Origin: CAYLLN01 sp040901775
Lineage (GTDB): Bacteria; Planctomycetota; Planctomycetia; Pirellulales; Pirellulaceae
Reading direction: 5' to 3'
Assembly: GCA_040901775.1 (NCBI GenBank)
Contig: JBBDYF010000170.1
Coordinates: 1 to 22,055 of the forward strand
Length of the DNA stretch: 22,055 nt
Part shown: positions 1 to 8,006 of the stretch, one piece after another
How the letters are laid out: each line of letters starts with the position of its first letter
Position numbering within the stretch: the first letter of the stretch is position 1
The notes under the pieces: model-generated
The model's database searches: none
What the model was told of the DNA's origin: nothing
Seen by the model: only the letters and a program-made list of their open reading frames with translations
Program-made: the position numbers and the translations under genes

Positions 1-1419
1 GAGCTGGTGCTGGGCGTGGGGGGCGTCAAGGCTTTGAGGGCGCTGGGCATTGCGCCGGGCGTCTATCACTTGTACGAAGGGCACAGCGCCTTTGGCCCGC
101 TCGAGGTGGTTCGCGAGCGGATGGCCGACGACGGCATGAAATTCGACGACGCCTTCCGCGAAGTCGCCCGCCAGACGGTCTTTACCACGCATACGCCGGT
201 GCCAGCCGGGCACGACCGCTTCGGCGGCGGGCTGGTCGAAGAACACCTGGGCCCTTTGCGCGACCAGTTGGGCATCAGCTACGAGCAATTGATGGGCCTG
301 GGGCGGGTCGAGCCGCAGAACGACGCCGAGCCCTTCTGCATGACGGTTGTGGGGCTGAAAATGTCGCGGCGGGCCAACGCGGTCAGCCAGTTGCACGGGC
401 ACATTTCGCGGCGGATGTGGGCTTCGCTCTGGCCCTGGCGAGTGGAAGAAGAAATCCCCATCGGCCACATCACCAACGGCGTTCACATTCCCACCTGGCT
501 CGCCCAGCAGATGCTGCAACTGTACGACCGGCATTTCCCGGCCGGCTGGATCTTTCGCATGGGCGAGCCCGAGGTCTGGCAGAACATTCACAATGTCGAT
601 CCGGGCGAACTGTGGGAAACGCACAACGCCCTGAAAAACCAGTTGCTGGCGTTCGTCCGCCGCCGCGTCAGCCGCCAGTGCCGCCGCCGGGGCGAGAGCG
701 ACGAAGCGGTCGAGACCGCCCGCAACGTGCTCGATCCGAACATTTTGACGATCGGCTTCGGCCGCCGCTTTGCCACCTACAAGCGGGCCACGATGATCCT
801 CAGCGACCTGGACCGGTTGTCGGCCATCGTCAACGACAAAGAGCGGCCGGTGCAGTTTGTCTTTGCCGGCAAGGCCCATCCCAAGGACGAACCGGGCAAG
901 CGCTTCATCCAGACGATCGCGAACTTGCGGCACGATCCGCGGCTGAGCGGGCGGGTGGTGTACGTCGAAGACTACGACATGAACGTCTGCCGCCATATGA
1001 TCCAAGGGGTCGATGTGTGGCTGAACAATCCGCGACGGCCGCTCGAAGCCTCGGGAACCAGCGGACAAAAGACGGTCTTGAACGGCGGGCTCAACCTGTC
1101 GATCCTCGACGGCTGGTGGGCCGAAGCGTACGACGGCTCGAACGGCTTTGCCATCGGCAAGGGTCATAGCCACGTCGATGATTCGGTCACCGACAAGCGG
1201 GATAGCCAGTTCCTGTTTGAGGTGCTGGAAGACCAGATCGTCCCGATGTACTACGACCGCGACGTGGACGGCCTGCCGCGGCACTGGATCAAGTGGATGA
1301 TGAACAGCATCAGCACGCTGGCCTGGCGGTTTAGCGCGCACCGCATGGTGATGGACTACACCCGCCACTGCTACGTGCCCGCCGCCGGCGGCCTGAGCAG
1401 CGACATGTCGATTCATTAG
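1..1419 (+). CDS. glgP: Alpha-glucan (glycogen/maltodextrin) phosphorylase, 5'-truncated by window edge
   Basis: Open from the first base, so the N-terminal part lies outside the window; 472 codons are visible. The enzyme is a GT35 phosphorylase that releases glucose-1-phosphate from storage glucan in the cytoplasm using pyridoxal phosphate (PLP). Seen here: HTPVPAGHDRF, GHITNGVHIPTW, RRFATYKRA and KAHPKDEPGK, then the block EASGTSGQKTVLNGGLN. By family comparison the lysine of that block (codon 1069-1071) is the PLP Schiff-base lysine. The LDGWWAEAYDGSNGFAIG stretch and overall spacing fit the short bacterial/archaeal type that often carries an N-terminal DUF3417, which cannot be seen here. 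The C-terminus ends soon after the catalytic domain. scpA starts 38 nt downstream on the same strand, so co-transcription is possible but functionally unrelated. Confidence 0.93.
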   Translation, partial: ELVLGVGGVKALRALGIAPGVYHLYEGHSAFGPLEVVRERMADDGMKFDDAFREVARQTVFTTHTPVPAGHDRFGGGLVEEHLGPLRDQLGISYEQLMGLGRVEPQNDAEPFCMTVVGLKMSRRANAVSQLHGHISRRMWASLWPWRVEEEIPIGHITNGVHIPTWLAQQMLQLYDRHFPAGWIFRMGEPEVWQNIHNVDPGELWETHNALKNQLLAFVRRRVSRQCRRRGESDEAVETARNVLDPNILTIGFGRRFATYKRATMILSDLDRLSAIVNDKERPVQFVFAGKAHPKDEPGKRFIQTIANLRHDPRLSGRVVYVEDYDMNVCRHMIQGVDVWLNNPRRPLEASGTSGQKTVLNGGLNLSILDGWWAEAYDGSNGFAIGKGHSHVDDSVTDKRDSQFLFEVLEDQIVPMYYDRDVDGLPRHWIKWMMNSISTLAWRFSAHRMVMDYTRHCYVPAAGGLSSDMSIH

Positions 1420-1457
1420 TCTGTCCCGATACCTTTCCTGGCCTGGATATTCCCGAT

Positions 1458-2267
1458 GTGACCAAGATGGATTTTCGCGTCCAACTCGAAAGCTTTCGCG
1501 GGCCGCTCGACCTGCTGCTGTATTTGGTGCGCAAGCACGAAGTGGAAATTGCCAATCTGCCCATCGCGACCATCGCCGAGCAGTACGTCGCCCACCTGGA
1601 AGTGCTGGAACAATTGGATGCCAACGCCGTGGGCGACTTTCTGGATCTGGCGAGCACGCTGATCGAGATCAAGTCGCAACTGGTACTGCCGCGCGGCGAC
1701 GAAGTGACCGAGCCCTGGGACGATCCTCGCGACGAACTGGTCGAGCGACTGCTCGAATACAAAAAATACAAGGACGCGGCCAGCATGTTGGAAGAGCACA
1801 GCCGCGACTTCCAGCAGCACTTTCCGCGCCAGGCCAGCGACCTTGCCCCGCGCGAAGTCGATCCGGCTGGGCAACCGATTCACGAAGTGGAACTGTGGGA
1901 CCTGGTGAGCGCGCTGGGACGCATTCTGCGCGATTCGCAGGCGGCTAAACCGGCGACGATCGTCTATGACGAAACGCCGATTCAGGTTTACATGCAACGG
2001 ATTCATCAGCGGCTGGTCGCCGGCAACCGGGCCGCGTTTTCAGAAATGTTCCAGCCGGGGATGCACAAGTCGGCGATCGTGGGGGTGTTTTTGGCGATTT
2101 TGGAACTGGTGCGGCACCACAGCGTCCAGGCCGAGCAGAACGACCTGCACGGCGAGATTTGGATCGTCCCTGGGGCCGAGTTCGATCCCGCGCGGCAAAT
2201 CGCCGCGGCCGACGATTACCGGTCGCGGCGTCCTGCACTCGAAGACCTACCCGCGAAACCGCGTTGA
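1458..2267 (+). CDS. scpA: Segregation and condensation protein A (kleisin of the SMC complex)
   Basis: 269 residues from GTG at 1458; ATG at 1467 (MDFRVQLESF) is an equally good start, and no strong ribosome-binding site separates them. The N-terminal kleisin signature is clear: FRGPLDLLLYLVRKHEVEI, then DFLDLASTLIEIKSQLVLPR, both typical of ScpA. The C-terminal ~80 residues (PIQVYMQRIHQRLV through GEIWIVPG) fit the winged-helix domain that binds the SMC head. ScpA bridges SMC heads with ScpB during chromosome condensation and segregation. scpB, often adjacent in other bacteria, is not in this window. The gene follows the phosphorylase by 38 nt and is followed by a hairpin at 2320-2339. Confidence 0.93.
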   Translation: MTKMDFRVQLESFRGPLDLLLYLVRKHEVEIANLPIATIAEQYVAHLEVLEQLDANAVGDFLDLASTLIEIKSQLVLPRGDEVTEPWDDPRDELVERLLEYKKYKDAASMLEEHSRDFQQHFPRQASDLAPREVDPAGQPIHEVELWDLVSALGRILRDSQAAKPATIVYDETPIQVYMQRIHQRLVAGNRAAFSEMFQPGMHKSAIVGVFLAILELVRHHSVQAEQNDLHGEIWIVPGAEFDPARQIAAADDYRSRRPALEDLPAKPR

Positions 2268-2319
2268 AGGGGAAAGGTTTCGCTGGCGCAGGTGGCGAGC
2301 GGGAAAACTCACGGGCGAG

Positions 2320-2339
2320 CGGGAGGCGTGAGCCTCCCG
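2320..2339. terminator. Hairpin 53 nt after scpA, possible terminator or small palindromic repeat
   Basis: Perfect 8-bp inverted repeat, CGGGAGGC and GCCTCCCG, separated by GTGA. The downstream flank (ATTTCGTT) is only weakly T-rich, so factor-independent termination is uncertain. It could equally be one of the short palindromic repeats common in planctomycete intergenic DNA. Confidence 0.4.
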
Positions 2340-2610
2340 ATTTCGTTGACGCGGCGAAATTGGCCGAGGTGTTCGACGGTCGCCTCCAAGCGGGTGCCGA
2401 TCAAGATCGTTGGCGTGTGAACGGAGCGGCGATTTGAACCGCAGGCCGCGACTCTTGTTGGGAAAAGCTAGTGCTTTGTGGTGCCAACGAAAGCGTGCTC
2501 CGTCTTGGCTTCGGCCCACAACGGACTTAATGCCCGCGTTCGAAACCGCCACTGGTCGCTGGTCCAAGCGGAAGGAATCCGTGCATGTCCAACGATGAGC
2601 GTCTCCGGGT

Positions 2611-2690
<80 letters not shown>

Positions 2691-2757
2691 GGTTCTCTCT
2701 CCGACCGAAGTTGGCTCCGGCTCTGCGGCTGCGCGAATCGGTGTTTCATCCGGGGCT
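2691..2757. repeat. Dispersed intergenic repeat, copy A
   Basis: Shares a common order of segments with 20463-20545: GGTTCT, a CTCCGA segment, TTGG(C/T)TCCGGCTC, a GAATC segment and GTGTTTC. It begins directly after the group II intron 3' end. It is too diverged to be a recent duplication and has no coding potential. Confidence 0.5.
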
Positions 2758-2780
2758 CATTCCTTCCCCTCCGCGAAACC

Positions 2781-2840
2781 CCGCGCCATCCGCCGGTCCT
2801 CTCTCTCCGACCGAACGTGCTTGCGGCTGTGTCACGTTGG
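2781..2840. repeat. Dispersed intergenic repeat, copy B
   Basis: Begins GCGCCATCCGC followed by GGTCCTCTCTCTCCGACCGA. The first segment is shared with the copy at 20463 and the second with copy A at 2691. Its distal half is more diverged. This is a partial copy. Confidence 0.45.
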
Positions 2841-2876
2841 CTGAATCCATACTTAAACGTTACGGCTGCGTGCTGC

Positions 2877-4724
2877 CTACGGCCCCTGCCACTTGGGCAG
2901 CGCCGAGCGCAGTTGTTGCAGGCCGGCCGGGGTGACGTTCGACTGGGCCGTTTCCAGCGCCTCGAGCCGCTTGAGGCCCCGCAAGTGGACCAGCCCCGCA
3001 TCGGTGATCGGCGTTCCGGACAGATGCAGCTTCTTCAATTGTTTGAGCGGGGCGAGCGCCGCCAGACCCCGATCCGAGACGCCGGCCAGGTTCGACAGAT
3101 CGAGCTCCTCGAGTTGCTTGAGGCCGCCGACGATCGCCAGACCCGCGTCGGTAATTTTCGTCCCTTCCAAAAAAAGCTGCCGCAGTTCGTTCATCCCGGC
3201 CAGCGACTGGAGCCCCGCGTCGGTGACGCCGGTGGCCGAAAGGTCGAGCCATTCCAACTGTTTGCAGCCGGCCAGATGCGCGAGCCCCTGGTCGGTGACC
3301 GCCGTTCGTCCGAGCGACAGGTTCCGCAGCCGCTGCGGGCTGGGAATGCTCGCCAGGTCGTCGTCGGTGACGTTCAGAAAATCGCGATATTCGGTTTCCA
3401 ACTGCCCGAAGCTGGAGGCCGTCAGTTGGGGTAGCGAATCGAGGCTGTCGTCGCCCCGGTACACCGCGGAGAGCAGATCGACGAGCGCTTCGCGGTGCCG
3501 GCCTTTCGCGCCGTCGATCAAAAAATGAGATACCGCGGCGGCTTGCGAATAGAGCTTGCCGATCTCGGGGCTGGTTTGAATGTCCTCGCGCGATTGGGCC
3601 GCCAGTTCGGCCAGTGGCAGCGAAAAATCCCCGGCCAAGGCTCGGTAGCGGGCAAATTGCAGGCGATCCGCCTCGCAGCCGCCGGCCGTCCAATAGCCGT
3701 CGTGCCGGGCCAGCGACTCCATGTACAGGGCGGCCCCTTCGATGAGCCAAAAATTCCGGTCTTCGCCCGGCTGGTCGATCGTGCCGGGAATCGCCTCCTG
3801 AAAAAGTTGGTGGGTCGCCTCGTGATACCAGGTGGGATAGACCGACGTATCGCCGGCGTAGAAGAAGGCGGTTCGCTGCGCGTGCAGATAGATGCCGACC
3901 GTCCGCTCGATCTGTGGCACGCTGGCTGCAAGCTGGGCCAGGTATTCGGCCCGGCTGCGCTCCAGCACGACCCGCATCTTCGGCCGCGGGCGCGAGAGGG
4001 GCTCGTTCTGACCGGCAAACCGGGCGGCCAAAGCCTCGGACGAGCTCCAATAGCGAAAAAAGATTTGCCGCCACAAGGCGTGCAAGTCTTCTAGTTGCTG
4101 GCCCAGTTCCAGGGCCTCTTTGGCCGAGTGATTGGTCACGATCTCGAAGTGCGCCGTTTCGAGCCGCCAATAGGTGCGGGCCCGCCAGCCGAGCTGGGGA
4201 TGATCGACGCGCGCCTGCCGCGCCGCCAGGTTTGCCGCGCCGGCCAGTGCCCACTGGCCGCGGGCGTTCTGCTGGTAGCCGAGAATCGCCCGCGCGGCCG
4301 GGTGATCGGGGTTCTCGCGGAGCACTTCGTGCAGCAGTTGATATGCCCGCGCGGACTCTCCCGCGTCGCTGGCGGCCCGTGCCGCTACGTACAGCGTTTC
4401 CGCTTGGTCGGCCCGCAGTTCGCCGAACTTTTTGCGAAACTCGGGCATGAAAGGGACTGCCGCGTCTGCCGGCGCGGGTTCGGCCGCAGTCGGCAAAAAC
4501 AAGTATTGCCGGCCCAAATGCCGGGGCACGATCCAGTCGCGAGCCAGTTTGGCGGCCGCGGGGAGGCGAAGCTCGTCGCAGCGGGCGGCGAGGGAATCGA
4601 GCTGATCCGCGAACGAAGGCTCGGCGGCAAAACTCGGTCGAACCAAGCCGATCCCGAGCGTGGCTAGCAGCACCGCCTTCGCCAGACACACCGATCTTTT
4701 GCCGCCAGAAAACGCCACGCCCAT
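2877..4724 (-). CDS. Secreted zincin-type metallopeptidase (DUF1570-like) with C-terminal leucine-rich repeats
   Basis: 615 residues from ATG at 4724; a GTG at 4727 in the same frame is an alternative. The ATG overlaps the TGA of the upstream gene as TGATG, with GAGGAG just before, indicating translational coupling. An N-terminal hydrophobic stretch ending SFAAEP looks like a signal peptide. Numbered from the GTG, residues ~105-170 are helical and TPR-like. Residues ~185-450 resemble the DUF1570 gluzincin group, with HEATH at 302-306 as zinc-binding HExxH and E330 in WLIEGAALYME as likely third ligand. Residues ~460-610 form about six leucine-rich repeats of the 'ITDAGL..L..L..L..L.L' kind frequent in planctomycetes. 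A cell-surface or periplasmic peptidase whose LRRs bind a partner is inferred; substrate unknown. Confidence 0.8.
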   Translation of the reverse strand: MGVAFSGGKRSVCLAKAVLLATLGIGLVRPSFAAEPSFADQLDSLAARCDELRLPAAAKLARDWIVPRHLGRQYLFLPTAAEPAPADAAVPFMPEFRKKFGELRADQAETLYVAARAASDAGESARAYQLLHEVLRENPDHPAARAILGYQQNARGQWALAGAANLAARQARVDHPQLGWRARTYWRLETAHFEIVTNHSAKEALELGQQLEDLHALWRQIFFRYWSSSEALAARFAGQNEPLSRPRPKMRVVLERSRAEYLAQLAASVPQIERTVGIYLHAQRTAFFYAGDTSVYPTWYHEATHQLFQEAIPGTIDQPGEDRNFWLIEGAALYMESLARHDGYWTAGGCEADRLQFARYRALAGDFSLPLAELAAQSREDIQTSPEIGKLYSQAAAVSHFLIDGAKGRHREALVDLLSAVYRGDDSLDSLPQLTASSFGQLETEYRDFLNVTDDDLASIPSPQRLRNLSLGRTAVTDQGLAHLAGCKQLEWLDLSATGVTDAGLQSLAGMNELRQLFLEGTKITDAGLAIVGGLKQLEELDLSNLAGVSDRGLAALAPLKQLKKLHLSGTPITDAGLVHLRGLKRLEALETAQSNVTPAGLQQLRSALPKWQGP

Positions 4725-5965
4725 CACTCCTCGACCCGGTAGAGGGCCGAGCGAGTTCGCAGGATGAGCGCCTTGCCGGTGACCGCGGGGCTCGCCATGA
4801 AGCCGTCGTCGAGCTGGTTCTTAGCCAGTTCGACGTACTCGCGGGCCGGCTTGAGAACGGTGGTGCTTCCATCCTGGCTGCAGATATAGACCTTGCCGTC
4901 GCCGTAGAGTAGCGCGGCGCTGTATTCACCCCCCAGGCGCTTGCTCCACAGTTCCTCGCCCGTCTGCGCGTCGAGGCAACTGGCAACGCCGCCGTCGTGA
5001 ACGTTGAAGATCAAATCGTCCACGATCACCTGCGAAGGCTTGCTGCCGATGCTCTTTTTGGCGGTCCACAAGACGTGCGTGCCGGTCACGTCTCCCTGGC
5101 CGTCGGGCTCGATGGCCAGCAGGTCGGCCTTGCCGAAGCCGGTGTTGATGTAGAGCCGGCCGTCGTGAAACAGGGGGGTCGCGGCGACCGAAAAGCTGTT
5201 GTATCGCACCCGCCATAGCTCTTTGCCGGTGCGGGGGTCGTAGGCCAGCACCGCCTTGCTGGTGGGGCTGATCAGTTGCAGCTTGCCGGCCGCCTCGATC
5301 ACCAGCGGGGTGGAATAGGCCTTCATCGTGTCGCCGTTGTCGGTGCCGTACTGCACGTCGCGGTCGGTCTTCCAGACGGTCTCGCCCGTTTTTTTATCGA
5401 GGGCGACGACATATTGAAAGTCGAAGCCGTCCATGTGAAAAATCAGCAGGTTCTCGAACAGGATGGGCGAGCTGCCCGGGCCGCGGAAATGCTCGCACGG
5501 CAAGTCGCGGCGCTGCCAGAGGATTTTGCCGCTGGCCGTGTCGAGACAGGCGGTCCCATAGCTGCCGAAGTGGACATAGACCCGCCCCTCTTCGATGGCG
5601 CTGGTGCAGGAGGCATAGCCGTTGAGCGTGTTGCCCAAGGGACTGGGGCTGGCGTTTTCCCAGAGCTTGATGTCGTGCAGGATTTGGCCGGAGTTTTTAT
5701 CGACGCAGATAGCGAAGTTGGACTTGCCGTCGGCGGTGGCGGCGGTGACCCAGATTTGATCCCCCCAGACGACCGGCGACGACCAGCCGCTGTCGTGCAA
5801 GGGGGTTTTCCAGCGGACGTTTTTCGTCTCGCTCCAGGTGGTGGGCAGGCCGGTGCTGTCGGTGTGGCCATTGCCCCGCGGACCGCGAAAGCGGGGCCAC
5901 TGCTCGTCGGCCAGGGCGGGCGAGGTGGAAACGACGAAAGCGAAAACCGCGAACCAGAGACGCAT
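4724..5965 (-). CDS. Secreted PQQ-type beta-propeller repeat protein (BamB-like fold)
   Basis: 413 residues. The start ATG has GAAGGT 6 nt upstream. A signal peptide (MRLWFAVFAFVVSTSPALA) is followed by WPRFRGPRGNGHTDSTGLPTTW, the usual opening of the large planctomycete family of secreted PQQ-like propellers. Blade motifs with the conserved tryptophan recur: KNVRWKTPL, GKILWQRRD, GETVWKTDRD, GKELWRVRY and GEELWSKRL. Such proteins have a seven- or eight-bladed propeller. Few are proven dehydrogenases and most have unknown roles, so the PQQ name describes the fold rather than a shown cofactor. It is the first gene of a two-gene unit with the zincin-LRR protein, which suggests a shared envelope role. 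Confidence 0.88.
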   Translation of the reverse strand: MRLWFAVFAFVVSTSPALADEQWPRFRGPRGNGHTDSTGLPTTWSETKNVRWKTPLHDSGWSSPVVWGDQIWVTAATADGKSNFAICVDKNSGQILHDIKLWENASPSPLGNTLNGYASCTSAIEEGRVYVHFGSYGTACLDTASGKILWQRRDLPCEHFRGPGSSPILFENLLIFHMDGFDFQYVVALDKKTGETVWKTDRDVQYGTDNGDTMKAYSTPLVIEAAGKLQLISPTSKAVLAYDPRTGKELWRVRYNSFSVAATPLFHDGRLYINTGFGKADLLAIEPDGQGDVTGTHVLWTAKKSIGSKPSQVIVDDLIFNVHDGGVASCLDAQTGEELWSKRLGGEYSAALLYGDGKVYICSQDGSTTVLKPAREYVELAKNQLDDGFMASPAVTGKALILRTRSALYRVEE

Positions 5966-6002
5966 GTCGCACCTTCAAAGCGGCAGGAAAAACGCTTTCT
6001 GG

Positions 6003-6008
6003 ATTATA
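6003..6008 (-). promoter_or_regulatory. Possible -10 element for the PQQ-propeller gene
   Basis: TATAAT on the minus strand, about 38 nt before the ATG. The -35 position 17 nt further up reads CGTCGG and is poor, so this rests on the -10 alone. A TTGACA lies near 6043 but is too far away to pair with it. Confidence 0.35.
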
Positions 6009-6293
6009 CGTTCCGCCGCCCACGCCCGACGCACCCAGCCTTGTCAAATAATGTTTCTCGTCGGGACGCCGGCCAAAAAAACCATCGCGCGACTTGACCG
6101 TAAGTGTACAGGTGGATAAAATTAGCGGCGACCTCTGGCTGCGGCCTGGCAAGGGCGATCTTTCTCAAATTGGTGGATCACCGCGAAACTTCGCGCGCGA
6201 TTTTCCGCAGTGCAGCGGCCTGGCCAGTCTCAACAAGGGCCGCCCTACAGCCAGCCAAAGCCGGGTTTGCAGCCTCCAATCGCTCATCGCGTG

Positions 6294-6327
6294 TATCAAT
6301 GAAACTCGCCAGCGAGTTTCATTGATA
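6294..6327. repeat. 34-bp near-perfect palindrome (16-bp arms)
   Basis: Left arm TATCAATGAAACTCGC, two central bases CA, right arm GCGAGTTTCATTGATA; the arms match over all 16 bases. As RNA it would form a very stable hairpin with loop CCAG. There is no T-tract on either side, so it is not a classical intrinsic terminator. It lies downstream of the membrane protein gene at 6549-6971 and upstream of the PQQ gene. Candidate roles are a REP-like element, a processing site or a dimeric regulator site. Confidence 0.85.
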
Positions 6328-6525
6328 CCGGCTCAACATCTGTCGTGGAAATAGCTTGCGACTTGATAAGCAAAACCAGGTTCGCCGAAAATCGAGATAA
6401 ACGATCAGCGAAATGGGGGTGCCCAGGTTTGGCGAGGGGGGTGCCGGGCGCGGGATCGCTGTTGAGACAACCTGGCAGCTTGCCCCTCTGCCGCCGGCAT
6501 CCGAGTGGCTTCACAACCTTACCGC

Positions 6526-6573
6526 CAACGGCGTGCGCCGCTCGACAATCAACGGCGTGCGCCGCTCGACAAT
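6526..6573. repeat. Two tandem copies of a 24-bp repeat containing a palindrome
   Basis: Units 6526-6549 and 6550-6573 are identical. Each holds CGGCGTGCGCCG (5-bp arms around TG) followed by CTCGACAAT. The right-hand copy codes the last residues of the minus-strand gene ending at 6549 and supplies its stop codon. Confidence 0.85.
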
Positions 6574-6971
6574 ACGGGGCTCACACGCGACATTTCCGCG
6601 TTCAGCGCGATGAACGGACGCTCCGCCGCGGGGGGTTCGAGAAAGTCTTGCGCGGCATGCGACAGGTACGAACTGACCCCCGAGAGCAACTGTTGCCCCA
6701 CCTGATCCAGCCGCTGCTCGACGTAGGCCGGGTCGGGTGGCGGCAGGCCCTGCGGCAATTCCTGGCGATGCGCGGCGGTGCGCCAGTCTGGTTCTGGCAA
6801 CGGTGCGGCACGGGGCGGGGTCAGCAGGCTGGGGCGCTCGTCCGCAACTTCGCCTTGCTCCGCGCGAGCGTGCGGACCCGATTGCATTCTGGGAAGCAGC
6901 GTGACGATCAGCACGAGCACTCCCAGTTCAATCGCCAAACCCCCCACAAATCGTAACGGGTTGACCGACAT
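6549..6971 (-). CDS. Small hypothetical single-pass membrane protein
   Basis: 140 residues from ATG at 6971. This start is chosen because AAAGGAG lies 6 nt upstream, giving MSVNPLRFVGG; a longer in-frame reading to 7076 lacks such a site. One membrane segment is visible at about residues 9-27 (FVGGLAIELGVLVLIVTLLP). The rest is soluble, rich in proline and charged residues, with a helical C-terminal half (AYVEQRLDQVGQQLLSGVSSYL). No family recognised. The last residues, SSGARR, and the TGA stop come from a 24-bp tandem palindromic repeat, so the original C-terminus may have been altered. Confidence 0.7.
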   Translation of the reverse strand: MSVNPLRFVGGLAIELGVLVLIVTLLPRMQSGPHARAEQGEVADERPSLLTPPRAAPLPEPDWRTAAHRQELPQGLPPPDPAYVEQRLDQVGQQLLSGVSSYLSHAAQDFLEPPAAERPFIALNAEMSRVSPVLSSGARR

Positions 6972-7284
6972 GAACGACTCCTTTCCATGACGCACGCCTG
7001 CTGGCCGGCTTCTAAGCCGGGCGACATCGGTGACGGACGAAGTCCCTTCGTGCAATCTGGATGCCGAACCAGCCATATCTGCAGCGACCAGCGCAACCTG
7101 CCGCTGGGCGGAGACTTAGGCTCGCTATCGTCGAGTCTGCTATCGCCAAACGATTTGCAAGAATGGGGCCTAACTTTGCAGACAGTTTTTCACAATTCCT
7201 ATCGCGGCGGCTGACAGGGCTGCTAGCGGCATTTACAATGGCGGCATCTTTATGTTCTGTTTCCCGCCTAAGTCGGCTCGTTCC
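6972..7284. other. Divergent intergenic region
   Basis: About 310 bases between two divergently transcribed small membrane protein genes. It contains a good promoter on the plus strand (7211-7239). Nothing else was recognised. Confidence 0.5.
7211..7239 (+). promoter_or_regulatory. Sigma-70-type promoter of the small membrane protein gene at 7285
   Basis: CTGACA at 7211-7216, a 17-nt spacer, then TACAAT at 7234-7239: five of six matches in each box with ideal spacing. Transcription would begin near 7246. This makes ATG 7252 almost leaderless and favours ATG 7285 as the translation start. Confidence 0.6.
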
Positions 7285-7515
7285 ATGTTGATGCTTCGCT
7301 CAATTACCCGCCCCGCTTTGGTCGCACTGCTGGGGCTGGTCGCTTGGCTCGCCGGCGAGCAGCCCGCGTTGGCTCAGGTCATTCTGGCTCAAAGCGGCAT
7401 GGCGAAAACGGCCATTGGCTGGGTGCTGGTGGCGCTGGCTCTGTTGTTGGCGCTGCTGGTGGTCGGCCGGCCGAGCGGCCGCAGAATGTCCGAAGGAGAC
7501 GAGCGGCGGCGTTAG
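7285..7515 (+). CDS. Small secreted or membrane protein of unknown function
   Basis: 76 residues from ATG at 7285; ATG 7252 would add 11 residues but lies at the predicted transcript start. There is an N-terminal hydrophobic segment (ALVALLGLVAWLAG) resembling a signal peptide, with a possible cleavage after PALAQ. A second strong membrane helix (IGWVLVALALLLALLVV) follows, then a short charged tail ending GDERRR. No family recognised. Its stop codon overlaps the stop codon of convergent cutA by 3 bases. Confidence 0.65.
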   Translation: MLMLRSITRPALVALLGLVAWLAGEQPALAQVILAQSGMAKTAIGWVLVALALLLALLVVGRPSGRRMSEGDERRR

Positions 7516-7850
7516 TCGCTGGGCGACTGCGGCTTCACCTGCTCGCAGAGCCATTTCAGATAGCCGGGGCTGATTTCGACGACCGGCGTGGCGAGAATCT
7601 CCGGCTGGTCATAGGGGTGGCTCGCCAAAAGCAGTTTTTCCAACTTGGCGTACAGATCGCGGCGGGTCTTCATTGTCAGCGTCCATTCGCGAGCCGACTC
7701 GAGCCGGCCATTCCACCAATAGCGGCTGTCGATCGGGCCGCTAATTTGCACACAGGCAGCCAAGCGTTTTTCGAGCACCGCCGCGGCCAGGGCCTCTGCG
7801 TCGTTCTGTTCGGCGGTCGTGGTGACGACCTGAATCGCTTCGGGTTTCAT
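7512..7850 (-). CDS. cutA: CutA-type divalent cation tolerance protein
   Basis: 112 residues from ATG at 7850, giving MKPEAIQVVTTT; longer in-frame readings add unrelated sequence. Family motifs are present: VVTTTAEQNDAEALAAAVLEKRLAACVQI in outline, SRYWWNGRLESAREWTLTMKT, and HPYDQPEI near residues 79-85. CutA1 proteins are small trimeric ferredoxin-like proteins linked to copper and other divalent metal tolerance; the true molecular role remains uncertain. Length (~105-115) is normal. The gene is convergent with the small membrane protein gene at 7285, their 3' ends overlapping at 7512-7515. Confidence 0.92.
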   Translation of the reverse strand: MKPEAIQVVTTTAEQNDAEALAAAVLEKRLAACVQISGPIDSRYWWNGRLESAREWTLTMKTRRDLYAKLEKLLLASHPYDQPEILATPVVEISPGYLKWLCEQVKPQSPSD

Positions 7851-7950
7851 GTGCTGGGTAATCCTCGAAGGACAATGTTTACGCGCGGGCCTGGTCCGCC
7901 GGCAATCACCCGCCAGCCTACCAGCCGCCGGGCCAGGTGGAATGTCGGGA

Positions 7951-7979
7951 TTGCAAGAACGCCGGCCGGCAGGCACAAT
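7951..7979 (+). promoter_or_regulatory. Possible sigma-70-type promoter of the gene at 8007
   Basis: TTGCAA at 7951-7956, a 17-nt spacer and CACAAT at 7974-7979. The -10 box is imperfect. The position, some 27 nt before the ATG and upstream of a good ribosome-binding site, supports it. Confidence 0.4.
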
Positions 7980-8006
7980 CAGAGAAAACCAGGGGGAGAG
8001 TTTTCG

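Larger units (their letters stand above)
5966..6548. other. Gene-free region upstream of the PQQ gene
   Basis: About 580 bases with no supported gene. It contains the promoter-like sequence at 6003, a long perfect palindrome at 6294-6327, and the first copy of a 24-bp tandem repeat at 6526. A looser inverted repeat, CCAGGTT/AACCTGG, flanks roughly 6423-6476. Short open frames here read through these repeats and have no recognisable product. Confidence 0.5.

Noticed and set aside
2340..2600. Reverse-transcriptase remnant upstream of the intron end
   Set aside because: Translations in all frames showed no RT, maturase or HNH motif; only the RNA domains are supported.
2860..4986. 708-residue minus-strand open frame overlapping the zincin-LRR gene
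   Set aside because: Arg/Pro/Gly-rich composition and no domains; it is an out-of-frame shadow in high-GC DNA. The 615-residue frame has a signal peptide, HExxH and LRRs.
7512..7515. Convergent stop-codon overlap of cutA and the small membrane protein gene
   Set aside because: Real, but common in compact genomes; not notable on its own.
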